Notes: generated from the sequence alone by a model not told the origin. Shown: positions 17,884 through 27,738, numbered from the stretch's first letter. The stretch: 64,000 nucleotides of DNA from Microbacteriaceae bacterium (GCA_025465095.1 JAODME010000003.1:54167-118166); one strand, 5' to 3'. Numbers and translations are program-made.

Positions 17884-19698
17884 GTGCCAACTCGCCTCTC
17901 CCAGCTCTTCGTCCGCACCCTCCGTGAAGACCCGTCCGACGCAGAGGTCGCCGGTCATCGCCTGCTGCTGCGGGCCGGATACATTCGTCGCCAGGCTCCG
18001 GGCATCTTCGCATGGCTGCCGCTTGGGCTGAAGGTACGCCGCAAGATCGAGACGATCATCCGCGAGGAGATGGCCGCCGCGGGTGCCCAGGAAGTCCATT
18101 TCCCGGCGCTGCTTCCACGGGAGCCGTATGAGACCACCGGCCGTTGGACCGAGTATGGCGACGGCATCTTCCGACTCAAGGACCGCAAGGGCGCAGACTA
18201 CCTGCTCGCCCCCACCCATGAAGAGGTCTTCACCCTGCTCGTGAAGGACCTGTACGGCTCCTATAAGGACCTGCCGCTTTCGATCTACCAGATTCAGGAC
18301 AAGTACCGCGACGAGGCGCGCCCCCGCGCTGGTCTACTACGCGGGCGGGAGTTCTCGATGAAGGACGCCTACTCGTTCGACTACACAGACGCGGGACTTG
18401 ACGAGTCCTACCAGAAGCAGCGCGACGCGTACGAGCGCATCTTCCAGCGGCTGGGCCTCGAATATGTCATCGTGCAGGCGGATGCCGGCGCCATGGGCGG
18501 ATCCCGCAGCGAGGAGTTCCTGCATCCCACCCCGATCGGTGAGGACACCTTTGTCCGCACGGCGGGAGGGTACGCGGCGAACGTCGAGGCATTCCGCACG
18601 ATCGCGCCCGACAAGCTGCCCATCGACGGGCTGCCGGATGCCGAGATCCTCGACTCGCCGAACACGCCGACCATCGCCACCCTCGTCGATCTTGCCAATG
18701 ACAGGCATCCGAGGCCCGATGGGCGGCCGTGGACCGCCGCAGACACGCTCAAGAACGTCGTGGTCGCTCTCACCCACCTTGATGGAAAACGCGAACTGGT
18801 AGCCATCGGGCTCCCCGGAGACCGTGACGTCGACCTCAAGCGCATCGAGGTCGCCTTCGCGCCCGCGACGATCGAGGCGGCGAACGAGGCCGACTTCGCC
18901 CGCACTCCCGGACTCGTGAAGGGCTACATCGGCCCGTGGTCGCCCGCCGGACCGGTGCTGGGCGGCACAGCGCAGACCAGCAGAGCGCAGCAAGGGACGG
19001 CGGATGACGCCGCGACGTCCAGCACGGGCATCCGCTTCTATCTCGATCCACGAGTGGTCGACGGCACGCAGTGGGTGACCGGCGCGAACGAGCACGAGAA
19101 GCACGTGTTCGGCCTCGTCGCCGGCCGTGACTTCACCGCGGACGGCTTTCTCGAGGTCGCGGAGGTGCGCGAGGGCGACCTCGCCCCTGATGGTTCCGGA
19201 CCCATCGAGACCGCCCGCGGAATGGAGATCGGGCACGTCTTTCAACTCGGCCGTAAGTACGCCGAGGCGCTCGGGCTCAAGGTGCTCGACGAGAACGGCA
19301 AGCTCGTCACGGTCACGATGGGGTCATACGGGATCGGCGTCACCCGTATTCTCGCTGTGATCGCCGAGGCCAACAACGACGCGAAGGGCCTCATCTGGCC
19401 CAGGAATGTCAGCCCCTTCGATGTGCATGTGATCGCCGCGACGAAGGAGCCCGAGATCCACGCGGTAGCCGAACGTGTCGCCGCTGCGCTCGAGGCTCGC
19501 GGACAGGACGTGCTGCTGGACGATCGCCCGAAGGTGTCGCCAGGCGTCAAGTTCGGCGACGCCGAGCTGCTGGGCGTGCCGACGATCGTGATCGTCGGCA
19601 GGGGAGCGGCCGACGGCAACGTCGAGTTGTGGGACCGCGCGAGCGGCGAGCGCCGCTCCGTGCCCATCGACTCCGTTCCCGACGAGCTGACCGCCTGA
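17884..19698 (+). CDS. proS: prolyl-tRNA synthetase
   Basis: Charges tRNA-Pro in the cytoplasm. About 604 residues, class II, bacterial long form with an insertion domain. Motif 2 region is [13 protein letters not shown] ([20 protein letters not shown]), motif 3 is [12 protein letters not shown], and the editing insertion spans roughly 240-400. An ATG lies three codons upstream at 17875. I prefer the GTG at 17884 because [15 protein letters not shown] is the usual N-terminus and AGGATGG sits at a better distance. A tRNA-Pro gene is also present in this window at 41593. Confidence 0.95.
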   Translation: MPTRLSQLFVRTLREDPSDAEVAGHRLLLRAGYIRRQAPGIFAWLPLGLKVRRKIETIIREEMAAAGAQEVHFPALLPREPYETTGRWTEYGDGIFRLKDRKGADYLLAPTHEEVFTLLVKDLYGSYKDLPLSIYQIQDKYRDEARPRAGLLRGREFSMKDAYSFDYTDAGLDESYQKQRDAYERIFQRLGLEYVIVQADAGAMGGSRSEEFLHPTPIGEDTFVRTAGGYAANVEAFRTIAPDKLPIDGLPDAEILDSPNTPTIATLVDLANDRHPRPDGRPWTAADTLKNVVVALTHLDGKRELVAIGLPGDRDVDLKRIEVAFAPATIEAANEADFARTPGLVKGYIGPWSPAGPVLGGTAQTSRAQQGTADDAATSSTGIRFYLDPRVVDGTQWVTGANEHEKHVFGLVAGRDFTADGFLEVAEVREGDLAPDGSGPIETARGMEIGHVFQLGRKYAEALGLKVLDENGKLVTVTMGSYGIGVTRILAVIAEANNDAKGLIWPRNVSPFDVHVIAATKEPEIHAVAERVAAALEARGQDVLLDDRPKVSPGVKFGDAELLGVPTIVIVGRGAADGNVELWDRASGERRSVPIDSVPDELTA

Positions 19699-19855
19699 GC
19701 TCGGCGCCGCCTCCGATCGAGCGTTTCACCACGTTGATCACCGGTCGGCAGATCCTGCTCCAGGGCATCCCGGGGTGGATATGACGGCGGAGGTGCTCCG
19801 GACAAGCCCTGGTAGGCGCGGCGGACCTCGCCACACTGGTAACTTAGGAGGAGAC

Positions 19856-19957
19856 GTGATCGAACGATCGATGTTCGACAGTCCCTATCTGAATAGTGGA
19901 GGCCCCCTCGGTGGATATCGATCTGAGCGTGCTGCGGCTCTTGGAGCGCGAGCGTGA
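19856..19957 (+). CDS. possible short leader ORF overlapping the nusA start
   Basis: A 33-codon frame from GTG 19856 is preceded by an unusually strong Shine-Dalgarno (AGGAGG at 19846-19851). It runs 47 bases into nusA in a different frame. The product is not recognised and may not be functional as a protein. A role in translational coupling to nusA is possible. The rest of the 212-bp proS-nusA gap shows no other gene, and in particular no rimP. Confidence 0.35.
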   Translation: MIERSMFDSPYLNSGGPLGGYRSERAAALGARA

Positions 19958-20927
19958 GATTCCCTTCGGCGAGTTGGTTGCCATCATCGAACAGGCGATC
20001 CTGACCGCCTACCTGAAACACACCGAGCCGGGCGAGACGACAGAGGCGGCGCCTCCGGCGGCACAGACCGCGCGAGTGCACCTCGACCGCAAGACCGGTC
20101 ACGTCTCGGTGTTCGTGCCAGAACTCGACGACGACGGACTTGTCATCGGGGAGGCCGAGGACAGCCCGAGCGACTTCGGCCGAATCGCGGCATTCGCGGC
20201 GAAGCAGGTCATCAACCAGCGCCTGCGCGACATCGGCGACGACAAAGTGCTCGGGGAATTCCGTGGGCGCGAAGGCGACATCATCGCCGGTGTCATCCAG
20301 CAGGGACCGAACCCGCGAATGATCCACGTGGACCTCGGAACGATTGAGGCCATCCTGCCGCCAGAGGAGCAGGTGCCGGGTGAGAACTACTCGCACGGCA
20401 CGCGCATTCGCGTGTATGTCACTGCGGTGAACAAGGGGCTTAAGGGTCCGCAGATCACGGTGTCCCGCACGCATCCGTCTCTCGTTCGCAAGCTCTTCGC
20501 GCTCGAGGTGCCGGAGATCGCGAGCGGTGCTGTCGAGATCGTGTCCCTCGCTCGCGAGGCGGGACACCGCACCAAGATCGCCGTGAAGGCGAACGAGCCG
20601 GGCATCAACGCGAAGGGCGCCTGCATCGGTGAGATGGGGCAGCGGGTGCGCGCGGTGACGGCCGAGCTGAACAACGAGAAGATCGACATCGTGGACTACA
20701 ACCCGAGCCTCGCGACCTTCGTCGCGAACGCGCTGTCTCCCGCGAAGGTCACCTCGGCGTTCGTGATCGATCAGGCCACCAAGGCGGTTCGCGCTCTCGT
20801 TCCCGATTACCAGCTCTCGCTCGCGATCGGCAAGGAGGGGCAGAACGCCCGTCTGGCCGCCAAGCTGACCGGCGCGAAAATCGATATCCAGCCGGACAGC
20901 GTGATGAACTCGAACGATTCGGCGTAG
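19911..20927 (+). CDS. nusA: transcription termination/antitermination factor NusA
   Basis: RNA-polymerase-binding elongation factor. In the 338-residue product the N-terminal domain (1-120) is followed by an S1 domain (about 125-195) and two KH domains (about 195-330). GPQITVSRTHPSLVRKLF and AVKANEPGINAKGACIGEMG mark the S1/KH boundary. It lacks the acidic C-terminal repeats of the E. coli protein, as usual outside proteobacteria. GGAGG at 19898-19902 supports the GTG at 19911; another GTG lies five codons upstream. It heads the nusA-ylxR-infB-rbfA run, but rimP, its usual upstream neighbour, is missing. Confidence 0.95.
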   Translation: MDIDLSVLRLLEREREIPFGELVAIIEQAILTAYLKHTEPGETTEAAPPAAQTARVHLDRKTGHVSVFVPELDDDGLVIGEAEDSPSDFGRIAAFAAKQVINQRLRDIGDDKVLGEFRGREGDIIAGVIQQGPNPRMIHVDLGTIEAILPPEEQVPGENYSHGTRIRVYVTAVNKGLKGPQITVSRTHPSLVRKLFALEVPEIASGAVEIVSLAREAGHRTKIAVKANEPGINAKGACIGEMGQRVRAVTAELNNEKIDIVDYNPSLATFVANALSPAKVTSAFVIDQATKAVRALVPDYQLSLAIGKEGQNARLAAKLTGAKIDIQPDSVMNSNDSA

Positions 20928-20982
20928 TCGCGGCGGCGGCGTTCGCGGCGCACAGGAAAAAATCAAGCGGGTCGGGTGTAAC

Positions 20983-21303
20983 ATGAACTGTGTAAGAACC
21001 TGTCTCGGCTGTCGACAGCGTGCGACCAAATCCTCCCTTTTGAGATTGGTCGCGCGAGGCGACGAGGTCGTCGTGGACCACTCCACTTCTCTTCCCGGCC
21101 GAGGCGCCTGGGTGCATCCCTCCATCGATTGTGTCGACACGGCACTCATTCGCAAGGCCTTCGGCCGGGCGCTGAGGAATCCGAAAGTCACGATCGATGC
21201 GGAAGCACTCCGGCGAGACGTGCTGACATGGTTCGCTGCATACCATCCGACTGGAACTGAAGGTTCCGGAACTCCCTACAGAACAGGCTCAAAGGCCCAG
21301 TGA
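20983..21303 (+). CDS. ylxR: YlxR family RNA-binding protein (DUF448)
   Basis: Small basic protein, 106 residues. The family signature is RTCLGCRQR near the N-terminus, LLRLVARGDEVVVDHS next, and the RGAWVHPSIDCVDTALIRKAFGRALR region at the centre. The homologue in some Firmicutes binds RNase P (RnpM). It sits in the canonical place between nusA and infB. The ATG at 20983 has no clear ribosome binding site, and a GTG three codons later is an alternative. Confidence 0.9.
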   Translation: MNCVRTCLGCRQRATKSSLLRLVARGDEVVVDHSTSLPGRGAWVHPSIDCVDTALIRKAFGRALRNPKVTIDAEALRRDVLTWFAAYHPTGTEGSGTPYRTGSKAQ

Positions 21304-21317
21304 TGACAAACACCGTG

Positions 21318-21345
21318 AACGACTAATGAGCAACGACTAATGAGC
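21318..21345 (+). repeat. tandem 14-bp direct repeat upstream of infB
   Basis: AACGACTAATGAGC occurs twice head to tail (21318-21331 and 21332-21345) without mismatch. A partial third copy of its core (CGACTAA) lies near 21368. The stretch contains stop codons in several frames and is not coding. Confidence 0.7.
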
Positions 21346-21384
21346 GGCTCGAAATGAGTCCCGTACTCGACTAACGGCTTCCTT

Positions 21385-21410
21385 CCTGTCCGGGAGAAGG
21401 CCCAGACAGG
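21385..21410 (+). promoter_or_regulatory. hairpin overlapping the infB ribosome binding site
   Basis: CCTGTC (21385-21390) pairs with GACAGG (21405-21410), and GGG/CCC inside extend the stem. The right arm contains the first three bases of the AGGAG (21408-21412) that serves the infB GTG at 21417. Folding would therefore partly hide the ribosome binding site. Regulatory function is inferred. Confidence 0.4.
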
Positions 21411-21416
21411 AGAATT

Positions 21417-24128
21417 GTGGCTAAACCACGCGTACACGAGATCGCCAGCGAACTCGGCATCGACAGCAAGAAAGCCCTTGAGAAACTCAAGGAGATGGGC
21501 GAGTTCGTCAAGGGACCCTCGTCCAGCATCGAACCACCCGTCGCACGGAAGCTGAGGGCCGCCCTCGCCGCCGACGGAATCACCGCGCCGGCGCAAGCGA
21601 CGCCCGCGCAGGCAGCACCAGCCGCCCCCCGCCCAGCTGCGCCCATGCCGGCAGCTCCAGCGCCGGCCGAGGCCGCCGTAGTGCCTGCGCCCCCGGCTCA
21701 GGCGGAGCAGGCAGCCCCAGCAGCGCCCGCCGCGGCGGCTCCAACTCCGCCGGTTCCAGCTCCGGCTGCTCCGACCGAGGCTGCTGGTGACGGCAGCGCA
21801 GGAATTCCTCGTCCCGGCGCCCCGCGTCCGGGAAACAACCCGTTTGCGAGCGCACAGGGCATGCAGCGCCCCGGCGCCCCGCGTCCCGGTAACAACCCGT
21901 ACGCCAGCGCCCAAGGCATGAACACGCGCCCTCCGAGCCCAAGCGGCATCCCCCGTCCGTCAGCTCCCCGCCCAGGCGCCCCGCGCCCAGGTGGACCGGG
22001 ACAGGGCGCACGGCCCGGCGGCTTCGGCCAGCGCCCCGCCGGCGCAGGCGCTCGCCCGGGCGGTGCAGGAGGCGCACGCCCAGCTGCCGGCGGCTTCCAG
22101 CGTCCAGGTGGAGCCAGCGGCGCACCCGGCTTCGGTCCGCCTCGCCCAGCAGGCGGCGGTGGTGGCGCAGGCCGTGGCCGCGGGCCCGGCGGCGGCACTG
22201 CAGGCGCCTTCGGGCGCGGTGGCGGCAAGAGCAAGGCCCGCAAGTCCAAGCGGACGAAGAGGGCCGAATTCGAGTTGAGGGAAGCCCCCTCGCTCGGCGG
22301 CGTGAGCGTGCCCCGCGGCGATGGTTCGACAGTCGTCCGCCTGCGCCGCGGTGCCTCCATCACCGACTTCGCGGACAAGATCGACGCAAGTCCCGGCAAC
22401 CTCGTCACCGTGCTGTTCCACCTCGGTGAGATGGCGACCGCCACGGAGTCCCTCGACGAGGCGACCTTCGACGTGCTCGGAGACGAGCTCGGCTACAAGA
22501 TCCAGATGGTTTCTCCGGAGGATGAGGACCGCGAGCTTCTCGAGGGCTTCGACATCGACCTCGACCAGGAGCTCGAGGACGAGAGCGATGAGGACCTGGA
22601 GATCAGGCCCCCCGTCGTCACCGTCATGGGCCACGTCGACCACGGAAAGACCAAGCTCCTCGACGCGATCCGGAACGCGAACGTAGTCGCGGGCGAGGCC
22701 GGCGGCATCACGCAGCACATCGGTGCCTATCAGATCGTCGCCGAGCACGAAGGAATCGATCGTGCCATCACCTTCATCGACACCCCCGGTCACGAGGCGT
22801 TCACCGCGATGCGTGCCCGAGGCGCGCAGGTCACCGACATCGCAATCCTCGTGGTCGCGGCTGATGACGGGATCATGCCTCAGACGGTGGAGGCGCTCAA
22901 CCACGCTCAAGCCGCGGGCGTGCCCATCGTGGTCGCGGTCAACAAGATCGACAAGCCGGGGGCGAACCCGGCCAAGGTGCGTCAGCAGCTCACCGAGTTC
23001 GGCCTCGTCGCCGAGGAATACGGTGGAGACACCATGTTCATCGACGTCTCGGCGCTCAACAATGTCGGTGTCACGGACCTGCTCGATGCGGTGCTGCTGA
23101 CTGCGGATGCCGGACTCGACATGCGCGCGAACCCCAACAAGGACGCGCGCGGTGTCGCGATCGAGGCGAAGCTCGACAAGGGGCGCGGCGCGGTCGCGAC
23201 CGTGCTCATCCAGTCGGGAACGCTTCAGGTCGGAGACCCGATTGTCGCCGGAACGGCCTACGGCCGCGTTCGTGCCATGTTCGACGAGAACGGCGAGTCC
23301 GTGGAGTTCGCAACGCCGGCACGCCCGGTAGCGGTGCTCGGGCTCACGTCGGTGCCTCGCGCCGGTGACACGTTCCTTGTCACCGACGATGACCGCACCG
23401 CCCGTCAGATCGCCGAGAAGCGTGAGGCGGTGGAGCGCAACGCGCTGCTCGCCCGTAGCCGCAAGCGGATCAGCCTCGAGGACTTCACCAAGGCCCTCGA
23501 AGACGGTAAGGTCGACGCGCTCAACCTCATCATCAAGGGTGACGTCTCCGGTGCTGTCGAGGCGCTCGAGGAGTCGCTGCTCAAGATCGAGGTCGACGAG
23601 TCGGTTCAGCTGCGCATCATTCACCGCGGTGTCGGTGCTGTGACCGAGAGCGACGTCAACCTCGCGACGGTCGACAACGCGATCATCATCGGGTTCAACG
23701 TGCGACCCGACACCAAGGCACGGGAACGTGCCGCCCGCGAAGGGGTGGATGTCCGGTTCTACTCGGTCATTTACGCCGCACTCGAGGACATCGAGAACTC
23801 CCTCAAGGGAATGCTCAAGCCCGAGTTCGAAGAGGTGCAGTCCGGTGTCGCCGAAATCCGCGAGGTATTCCGTTCCTCGAAGTTCGGCAACGTCGCGGGT
23901 GTCATCGTCCGCTCCGGAACGATCACGAGAAACGCCAAGGCGCGGGTCATCCGCGACGGCGTCGTGGTCGGCGACAACCTCGCGATCGAGTCGTTGCGCC
24001 GGTTCAAGGATGACGTCACCGAGGTCCGCACGGACTTCGAGGCTGGCATCGGCCTGGGCAAGTTCAACGACATCCAGATCGGTGACGAGATCGAGACGAT
24101 CGAAATGAAGGAGAAGCCCCGGGGTTGA
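21417..24128 (+). CDS. infB: translation initiation factor IF-2
   Basis: GTPase that brings fMet-tRNA to the 30S subunit; 903 residues. An N-terminal IF2N helix domain (1-50) is followed by a long Pro/Ala/Gly/Arg-rich low-complexity linker (about 60-285). The linker includes two near-identical 19-residue units. The G domain has G1 GHVDHGKT at about 405-412, G2 [12 protein letters not shown]3 DTPGHEAF and G4 NKIDKPG at about 508. Domains II-IV follow. GTG start with AGGAG four bases upstream. The gene is flanked by ylxR and rbfA in the standard order. Confidence 0.97.
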   Translation: MAKPRVHEIASELGIDSKKALEKLKEMGEFVKGPSSSIEPPVARKLRAALAADGITAPAQATPAQAAPAAPRPAAPMPAAPAPAEAAVVPAPPAQAEQAAPAAPAAAAPTPPVPAPAAPTEAAGDGSAGIPRPGAPRPGNNPFASAQGMQRPGAPRPGNNPYASAQGMNTRPPSPSGIPRPSAPRPGAPRPGGPGQGARPGGFGQRPAGAGARPGGAGGARPAAGGFQRPGGASGAPGFGPPRPAGGGGGAGRGRGPGGGTAGAFGRGGGKSKARKSKRTKRAEFELREAPSLGGVSVPRGDGSTVVRLRRGASITDFADKIDASPGNLVTVLFHLGEMATATESLDEATFDVLGDELGYKIQMVSPEDEDRELLEGFDIDLDQELEDESDEDLEIRPPVVTVMGHVDHGKTKLLDAIRNANVVAGEAGGITQHIGAYQIVAEHEGIDRAITFIDTPGHEAFTAMRARGAQVTDIAILVVAADDGIMPQTVEALNHAQAAGVPIVVAVNKIDKPGANPAKVRQQLTEFGLVAEEYGGDTMFIDVSALNNVGVTDLLDAVLLTADAGLDMRANPNKDARGVAIEAKLDKGRGAVATVLIQSGTLQVGDPIVAGTAYGRVRAMFDENGESVEFATPARPVAVLGLTSVPRAGDTFLVTDDDRTARQIAEKREAVERNALLARSRKRISLEDFTKALEDGKVDALNLIIKGDVSGAVEALEESLLKIEVDESVQLRIIHRGVGAVTESDVNLATVDNAIIIGFNVRPDTKARERAAREGVDVRFYSVIYAALEDIENSLKGMLKPEFEEVQSGVAEIREVFRSSKFGNVAGVIVRSGTITRNAKARVIRDGVVVGDNLAIESLRRFKDDVTEVRTDFEAGIGLGKFNDIQIGDEIETIEMKEKPRG

Positions 24129-24141
24129 CAGCCCTTGGGCC

Positions 24142-24228
24142 GGCGGGCGGATGATGGCATCCGGTTTACGAGGCAGAGCCCCACAGGGTTCGCACGCCTC
24201 TTGAGCCGGACTCCATCCTCCGCCCGCC
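24142..24228 (+). other. 87-nt nested hairpin between infB and rbfA
   Basis: Outer arms at 24142-24157 and 24213-24228 pair over 16 bases with one mismatch. Inside, TCCGG/CCGGA (24160-24164 with 24206-24210), GAGGC/GCCTC (24170-24174 with 24196-24200) and AGCCC/GGGTT (24177-24181 with 24186-24190) nest in order. No T-run follows, so it is not a classic terminator. A smaller stem, GCCGGA/TCCGGC, lies at 24246-24263. It could be an RNA processing or attenuation element. Confidence 0.6.
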
Positions 24229-24301
24229 TTCGGCACACGCCTGCGGCCGGATGAGAGTCCGGCTGCGGGAACCGACGTAGTGAGAAAGTGAAGGTGATCT
24301 C

Positions 24302-24736
24302 GTGGTGGACCCAGCGCGCGCCCGCAAGATGGCGGACCGTATCAAGGTGATCGTGGCCAAGACGCTCGAACGCGGCATCAAAGACCCGCGCATCGGCTTC
24401 GTCACCATCACCGACGTTCAGGTGACTGGCGATCTCCAGCACGCTTCCGTGTTCTACACGGTTTACGGGACCGACGAGGAGCGCGCCGACTCGGCCGCGG
24501 CCCTGAAATCGGCGACGGGCATGTTCCGCAGCGAGGTGGGCAAGAATCTCACCTCGCGCCTCACGCCGTCGCTCGTGTTCATCGCCGACGCGGTGCCGGA
24601 GAACGCGAAGCACATCGAGGAGCTCCTCGCGGAGGCGACCAAGCGCGACCTCGAGGTCGAGGGGCTCAAGAAGACTGCTCAGTACGCGGGCGACGAGGAC
24701 CCGTACATCAAGCCTCGCGTCAGCGACGAAGAGTAG
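24302..24736 (+). CDS. rbfA: 30S ribosome-binding factor RbfA
   Basis: Assembly factor that acts on the 16S rRNA 5' end; 144 residues, KH-like fold. Typical blocks are ARKMADRIKVIVAKTLE, IKDPRIGFVTITDVQVTGDL and LTSRLTPSLVFIAD. The last 20 residues form an acidic tail. The first GTG (24302) is adopted; a second GTG follows immediately. It ends the nusA-infB run, and a 173-bp structured gap separates it from infB. Confidence 0.94.
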   Translation: MVDPARARKMADRIKVIVAKTLERGIKDPRIGFVTITDVQVTGDLQHASVFYTVYGTDEERADSAAALKSATGMFRSEVGKNLTSRLTPSLVFIADAVPENAKHIEELLAEATKRDLEVEGLKKTAQYAGDEDPYIKPRVSDEE

Positions 24737-24812
24737 ACGCTTCTCCGGAATATCCGGCTCAGCCCGCGAGAGCGGCTTCGGCAGCGGAACCCCGCATCCG
24801 AGTCGCAAGACG

Positions 24813-26747
24813 CTAGCCGGCGGTGCCCGCCCAGAAGTCATCGTAGGAGACCGCTAGCGAGGTCGGGGTCGCGCTGCTGCTGAGATAGCCGTACAACCCG
24901 ACCGCACCGGCTGCCTGAAGCGCCGCTGTCGAGTCGGTGATGTTCACCAGCCAATTCGCCGGTTCCGCCGTCCCGGCCTTCCACACCTTCGCCTGCAGAG
25001 TGGTCGGCGAGGTGCCAACCGCCTGGAATCGCAACTGCAGCCTGTCGCCCGAGGCGAAGGTCAGTCCACTGATGGTCGAGGATCGAAGGACGGTGTCCGT
25101 CGTGCGCAGCAACTGCAGCTGGGTAGATCCGCTGGTGCTCACCACGACCCGGGCTCCGTAGTCCGCCGTGCCCACTCGACGTGCGATGACGCCGGCGTAG
25201 ATGCTGCTGGCGCTCGGGCGCTCGAAGCTCACCGTCGTCCGCACCTCCGTGCTCGACGACGAGACTCCGTTCAGGAAGGCATACCTGTTCGACCCCCGCG
25301 GCAGAGCAACCTTCGCAGCAGTTCCGTCGACAGTGAAATTCGCCGCGGTGCCCGACGTCGCCCACGCCCCGCCGCTGTCCGCAGACCCCAGCCCGCCCGT
25401 CACCGTGCGGGTGAACGAGTCTGTCGCAAGTGCCGAAGCAGCCGGCGGTGGTGGCGGCGGTGGAGGTGGAGGCGGCTCGCCGGCCGACGTGACCGTGACC
25501 GGGTGGCTGACCGTCCCCGTGGCGCCCGCGTTATCGGTGACGGTCAGCGTGATCGTGTACGTACCGGCGGCGGCGTAGGTGCGGCTCGCGGTCGCACCGG
25601 TCGCGGTGGAGCCGTCCCCGAAGTTCCAGGCATGGGACGCAATCGTGCCGTTGCTGTCGGTGGACCCGGATCCGTTGACGTTCGCGGTCAATCCGGAAGT
25701 GCTGCTCGTGAAGGAGGCCGTCGGTGCGGCATTCGTCGGGGCGGTGGCGAGCGGCACGCGTTGCACCTGCAAGACGGATGAGGTCGGCACGAGGTTGAAC
25801 TTCGTCCACTCCGTTCCACCCTTGATCGTGATCCTCGACAGGTTGGAGACGGAGGACGTGACGCCGTAGAACGACTTCCAACTGGCGAGGGTCAGAGGTT
25901 TGTCGCTCGCGTGGGCGTGAGTGTCGCCGTTGATGAGGAACACCGGCCTCTGAAAGCTCGCGCTCTCGGAAGCGATCGCCTGCACCGTGGATTGGAAGGC
26001 CGTCTTATAGGTCGCACCCACCGTGCCTGGTTTGAACATGTCCGCCTGGGTGATCAGCACCACGGCCCGGCTGCCGTTCGCTTTCGCGGCGGCGAACGCA
26101 CTGCGGATGTGACTGATGCCCGCACTCGTGCGTGCGGTCACCTCTGCCCGTTGCGCGGAGGTGGTTCCGGAATTGCCGGCCCAGGCGTTCAGATCGTTGT
26201 TGGAGCCGACGATATGGACGGTCGCGAAACTCAGACTGTCCTGGTTCCAGCGCACGTTCTCCGGGTACCCGGATTGGGCGGTGACGCTCATTTTGTTCTG
26301 CCCGAGCGTCGTCCCCGGCGTGGGAAAGAAGGTCCGGCGCACCGCGCTCAACCGGTCGAGCGGGTTCCCCGCCCCGATGTCCGCGCGGTGGCAGTCCGCC
26401 CACTCGTTGTCGCCAGGGGTGTACGCGATCGGATCGACGAACCGGTCGAACTGCGATTTGATTGTGGAGAAGTACGCATCCGAGCAGTTCAGCGGGCTGC
26501 TGATGTCGCCAAGGTGGCTCACAACCTGCACCTGGCCGTCCGCGTTGATCTGCTCGATCTGGCGAGGAAAGGCCTCCAACTGATTCGAACCGTATGGCAC
26601 GTCGCCGATCACCGCAAAGGAGAACGGGTCCGCTGCTGTAGCCGGTGCCGTGCTCCCGATCAGCGAGGCCGAAGCCAACAGGAGCGTCGCGGAGGCGATA
26701 GGCACGAGTCTCTTGCGTTGCACGATTCTCCAAGGGGATATTGGCAT
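24813..26747 (-). CDS. secreted metallophosphoesterase with PKD and C-terminal carbohydrate-binding-like domains
   Basis: Exported 644-residue protein. A signal peptide covers roughly 1-38 (ATLLLASASLIGSTAPATAAD). Residues 40-330 look like a calcineurin-type phosphoesterase: FAVIGDVPYG, HLGDISS, TPGDNEWADCH and INGDTHAH give the metal-ligand pattern. A PKD domain follows at about 340-425 (WNFGDGSTATG). Then comes an 11-proline linker and a 200-residue jelly-roll-like C-terminal module. A role in extracellular polymer or phosphate-ester breakdown is likely, but the substrate is unknown. A GTG eight codons downstream (26723) has GGAG before it and is an alternative start. Confidence 0.8.
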   Translation of the reverse strand: MPISPWRIVQRKRLVPIASATLLLASASLIGSTAPATAADPFSFAVIGDVPYGSNQLEAFPRQIEQINADGQVQVVSHLGDISSPLNCSDAYFSTIKSQFDRFVDPIAYTPGDNEWADCHRADIGAGNPLDRLSAVRRTFFPTPGTTLGQNKMSVTAQSGYPENVRWNQDSLSFATVHIVGSNNDLNAWAGNSGTTSAQRAEVTARTSAGISHIRSAFAAAKANGSRAVVLITQADMFKPGTVGATYKTAFQSTVQAIASESASFQRPVFLINGDTHAHASDKPLTLASWKSFYGVTSSVSNLSRITIKGGTEWTKFNLVPTSSVLQVQRVPLATAPTNAAPTASFTSSTSGLTANVNGSGSTDSNGTIASHAWNFGDGSTATGATASRTYAAAGTYTITLTVTDNAGATGTVSHPVTVTSAGEPPPPPPPPPPPAASALATDSFTRTVTGGLGSADSGGAWATSGTAANFTVDGTAAKVALPRGSNRYAFLNGVSSSSTEVRTTVSFERPSASSIYAGVIARRVGTADYGARVVVSTSGSTQLQLLRTTDTVLRSSTISGLTFASGDRLQLRFQAVGTSPTTLQAKVWKAGTAEPANWLVNITDSTAALQAAGAVGLYGYLSSSATPTSLAVSYDDFWAGTAG

Positions 26748-26871
26748 TTTGAAGACCCTTTGCTCACGGCATGCCGCGGGCGGCGGGATCGAATCGTTCG
26801 GGTAGTCGGTAAGTTACTCGCGCGTGGAACCTCCCGCCATGGCTTGCCAAAAGGCGCGAAAAGTGGTTTCG

Positions 26872-27735
26872 TCAGGGCATTTCGAACCCGGCGGCCGAGG
26901 AGACCGCCAGCCCATCCGCGACAAGTCCTGCCAGCGCTCGCCCACGCTGAGCGGCATCCGGCCACAGCCGGTCGATCACGGCGGCAGGCACCGGCGACGC
27001 AGCCGCCCGCAATTCGGCGAGGATCAGGCCCCGCACCTGCCGATCCGATCCCTCATAGCGTTTCTGCGGCTGTCGGCGGACACCGGCGAACGGCGGGTAT
27101 CCGGCGGCCCGCCATGCGCACGCCTCCCGAATCGGGCACGCGTCGCAGCGTGGCTGCCTGGCCGTGCAGACCACCGCTCCAAGCTCCATCGCCCCGGCGT
27201 TGAACCGACGGGCGTCGGCAGACGAGGCGGGCAGGACGGAACCCATTGCGGCGAGATCGCGGACTGTCGACACTCGACCGGCTTCGGCGTCCCCGTCGAG
27301 CGCCCGCGCGAGGACGCGGCGCACGTTCGTGTCGACGACCGGATGCCGGTGGCCATAGGCGAAGACGGCCACCGCGCGGGCCGTGTAAGGGCCGACCCCC
27401 GGCAGGGCGAGAAGCTCGTCCACGTCGTGCGGCACGACGCCGCCGTGGCGCTGGGTGATCGTCACCGCGCACGCGTGCAGGTTGAGCGCCCGTCTCGGGT
27501 AGCCGAGCCGCTCCCAGGCGCGCACGGCGTCACCCGCCGGCACAGCCGCGAGATCCGCTGGGGTCGGCCAGCGATCGAGCCACTGCTCCAGCCGGGGGAG
27601 CACCCTCGAGACGGGGGTCTGCTGCAGCATGATCTCGCTCACGAGAGTGCCCCAGGCGGTGAAGCCGGGGCGACGCCACGGCAGGTCACGGGCGTTCTCC
27701 CGAAACCAGTCGATAACGGCTGGCGCGATGCTCAC
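26872..27735 (-). CDS. mutY: A/G-specific adenine DNA glycosylase
   Basis: Removes adenine mispaired with 8-oxoguanine. In the 287-residue product the catalytic Glu34 is in SEIMLQQT, the helix-hairpin-helix is LPGVGPYTARAVAVFA (111-126), and the catalytic Asp135 is in VVDTNVRR. The iron-sulfur loop has Cys190, Cys197, Cys200 and Cys206 (C-x6-C-x2-C-x5-C). The C-terminal NUDIX-like 8-oxoG domain of the E. coli protein is absent, which is usual in actinobacteria. It follows panE after three bases, so the two are one operon. Confidence 0.94.
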   Translation of the reverse strand: MSIAPAVIDWFRENARDLPWRRPGFTAWGTLVSEIMLQQTPVSRVLPRLEQWLDRWPTPADLAAVPAGDAVRAWERLGYPRRALNLHACAVTITQRHGGVVPHDVDELLALPGVGPYTARAVAVFAYGHRHPVVDTNVRRVLARALDGDAEAGRVSTVRDLAAMGSVLPASSADARRFNAGAMELGAVVCTARQPRCDACPIREACAWRAAGYPPFAGVRRQPQKRYEGSDRQVRGLILAELRAAASPVPAAVIDRLWPDAAQRGRALAGLVADGLAVSSAAGFEMP

Positions 27736-27738
27736 GCG

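Noticed and set aside
21960..24236. 758-codon minus-strand frame
   Set aside because: It is the mirror of the infB reading frame in GC-rich DNA, with low-complexity Asp/Arg/Val content.
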